NCBI GenBank assembly: GCA_031287245.1
Contig: JAITTD010000232.1
Location: 1 to 6,302, forward strand
Direction of reading: 5' to 3'
DNA: 6,302 nt
Source of the DNA: Bacteroidales bacterium
GTDB lineage: Bacteria > Bacteroidota > Bacteroidia > Bacteroidales > UBA4181
The notes below the pieces were generated by a model, which saw nothing but the letters and a program-made list of their open reading frames with translations, made no database searches and was not told the DNA's origin. Shown in pieces: positions 5,299 to 6,302 of the stretch. How positions within the stretch are numbered: the stretch's first letter is position 1; each line of letters begins with the position of its first letter. The position numbers and the translations under genes are program-made.

Positions 5299-6294
5299 GT
5301 GGCTGAATCCAATTTCGTTGATTACGTAAAAATATGTTGTCGCTCGGGCAATGGCGGTGCTGGCTCTGCTCATTTTCACCGCGACCGGCTCACTACCCGA
5401 GGCGGTCCCGACGGTGGCGACGGCGGACGGGGCGGGCATATCATACTGAAGGGAAACAGCCAGTTGTGGACGCTCATCCATTTGAAATATCAGCGTCATA
5501 TCTTTGCCGGACACGGCGAAAACGGCGGTAGCGCTCTGAAAACAGGCGCTGACGGGGATGATAAAATCATTGAGGTGCCATTAGGTACAGTGGCGCGCGA
5601 TGCCAAAACAGGCGAGTTCATCTTTGAAATCACCCAGCATGATGAAACGCGGATTCTGCTGAAAGGCGGACGGGGTGGGCAGGGAAACGACCATTTCAAA
5701 TCGGCAACCAATCAGTCGCCACGTTACGCACAGCCGGGCGAATCGGGCGAGGAAAGTTGGAAGGTGCTCGAACTGAAAGTGCTGGCGGATGTCGGCTTAG
5801 TGGGCTTTCCCAATGCCGGAAAATCAACCCTTCTCTCAGTCATCTCGGCAGCAAAACCTGAAATAGCCGACTATCCATTCACTACACTCGTGCCTAATCT
5901 CGGCATGGTGCCCTATCGCGACAACCGCTCGTTTGTGGTAGCCGACATTCCGGGTATCATTGAGGATGCACATATCGGGAAAGGCATCGGTATTCGCTTT
6001 CTCAGGCATATTGAGCGAAACTCTATGCTGCTGTTTATGATTCCTGCGGACAGCAAGAACATTGAAGCAGATTACAACATTCTGCTCAATGAGTTGAAAC
6101 AGTACAATCCCGAACTGTTGGATAAAAAACGGCTGATAGCAGTCAGCAAATGCGATATGCTTGACGAGGAACTGATGACCGAGATGAAGGCGGAACTGAA
6201 AACGCTTGCGCCGGTGTTCATCAGCGCTGTTGCCGGCACAGGCATCACACAGTTGAAAGACCTGATTTGGAACGAATTGCAAAGTACTGATTGA
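5299..6294 (+). CDS. Obg/CgtA GTPase, ribosome-assembly factor, short C-terminus
   Basis: A 331-residue cytoplasmic GTPase that acts in maturation of the large ribosomal subunit and in growth control. The glycine-rich Obg fold covers 1-160, with SGNGGAGSAHFHRDR and GGPDGGDGGRGG near 17-46 and LKGGRGGQGNDHF near 121-133. The G domain follows: G1 GFPNAGKST (169-177), switch I DYPFTT (191-196), G3 DIPG (216-219), G4 SKCD (283-286, from the NKxD motif) and G5 SAVAG (309-313). All motifs are intact, so the enzyme should be active. The start is GTG; MAESNFVDYVKI matches the conserved Bacteroidota N-terminus, so this start is firm. The protein stops just after the G domain (DLIWNELQSTD). It lacks the acidic tail of roughly 50 residues that I recall from Bacteroides Obg. 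The gap to the oxidoreductase is 9 bp, with no visible promoter or Shine-Dalgarno sequence. Confidence 0.97.
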   Translation: MAESNFVDYVKICCRSGNGGAGSAHFHRDRLTTRGGPDGGDGGRGGHIILKGNSQLWTLIHLKYQRHIFAGHGENGGSALKTGADGDDKIIEVPLGTVARDAKTGEFIFEITQHDETRILLKGGRGGQGNDHFKSATNQSPRYAQPGESGEESWKVLELKVLADVGLVGFPNAGKSTLLSVISAAKPEIADYPFTTLVPNLGMVPYRDNRSFVVADIPGIIEDAHIGKGIGIRFLRHIERNSMLLFMIPADSKNIEADYNILLNELKQYNPELLDKKRLIAVSKCDMLDEELMTEMKAELKTLAPVFISAVAGTGITQLKDLIWNELQSTD

Positions 6295-6302
6295 TTTAGA
6301 CA

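Noticed and set aside
4939..5514. Open frame of 191 codons on the minus strand across the oxidoreductase/obg junction
   Set aside because: Both genes it opposes are clearly real by motif content. The frame has no recognisable domain and begins inside obg.

Overview
The window is most consistent with a member of the Bacteroidales (Bacteroidota). Coding regions have moderate GC and spacers are AT-rich. Translation starts lack clear Shine-Dalgarno sequences. Upstream regions carry matches to the Bacteroides-type promoter (TTG, about 20 bp, TAnnTTTG). The gene families are also typical of the phylum: a head-GIN (DUF2807) protein beside an ECF sigma factor, a DUF1080 protein next to Tat-exported Gfo/Idh/MocA and TIM-barrel enzymes, and an Obg that begins MAESNFVDYVKI. 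The assignment rests on pattern recognition, not on a search.

Layout. Positions 1-67 hold a small 24-bp tandem repeat and a hairpin at the 3' side of the left operon. On the minus strand, read from right to left, lie an ECF sigma factor (1914-1420), a single-pass membrane protein that is probably its regulator (1409-918), and a secreted beta-helix-like DUF2807 protein (871-68). The divergent spacer 1915-2208 holds an array of eight to nine GAATCAC-like repeats at 10-11 bp spacing and putative promoters facing both ways. On the plus strand lie a Tat-lipoprotein TIM-barrel sugar isomerase/epimerase-like protein (2209-3150), a Sec-secreted DUF1080 protein (3233-3976), a Tat-exported Gfo/Idh/MocA oxidoreductase (3988-5289) and the ribosome-assembly GTPase Obg (5299-6294).

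How the genes may work together. The left operon looks like a self-contained sigma/anti-sigma envelope module whose output includes a surface or periplasmic beta-helix protein. The three right-hand enzymes match the families used in the 3-keto-glycoside route of sugar cleavage: oxidation of C3 by a Gfo/Idh/MocA enzyme, then bond cleavage by DUF1080 and/or TIM-barrel proteins. All three carry export signals, so the chemistry would take place in the periplasm. Obg follows the oxidoreductase after only 9 bp with no visible promoter, so a housekeeping GTPase may be read through from the catabolic genes. It also lacks the acidic C-terminal tail I associate with Bacteroides homologues.

The most unusual non-coding signal is the helically phased repeat array between the two divergent transcription units. 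I see no tRNA, rRNA, CRISPR array or insertion sequence.
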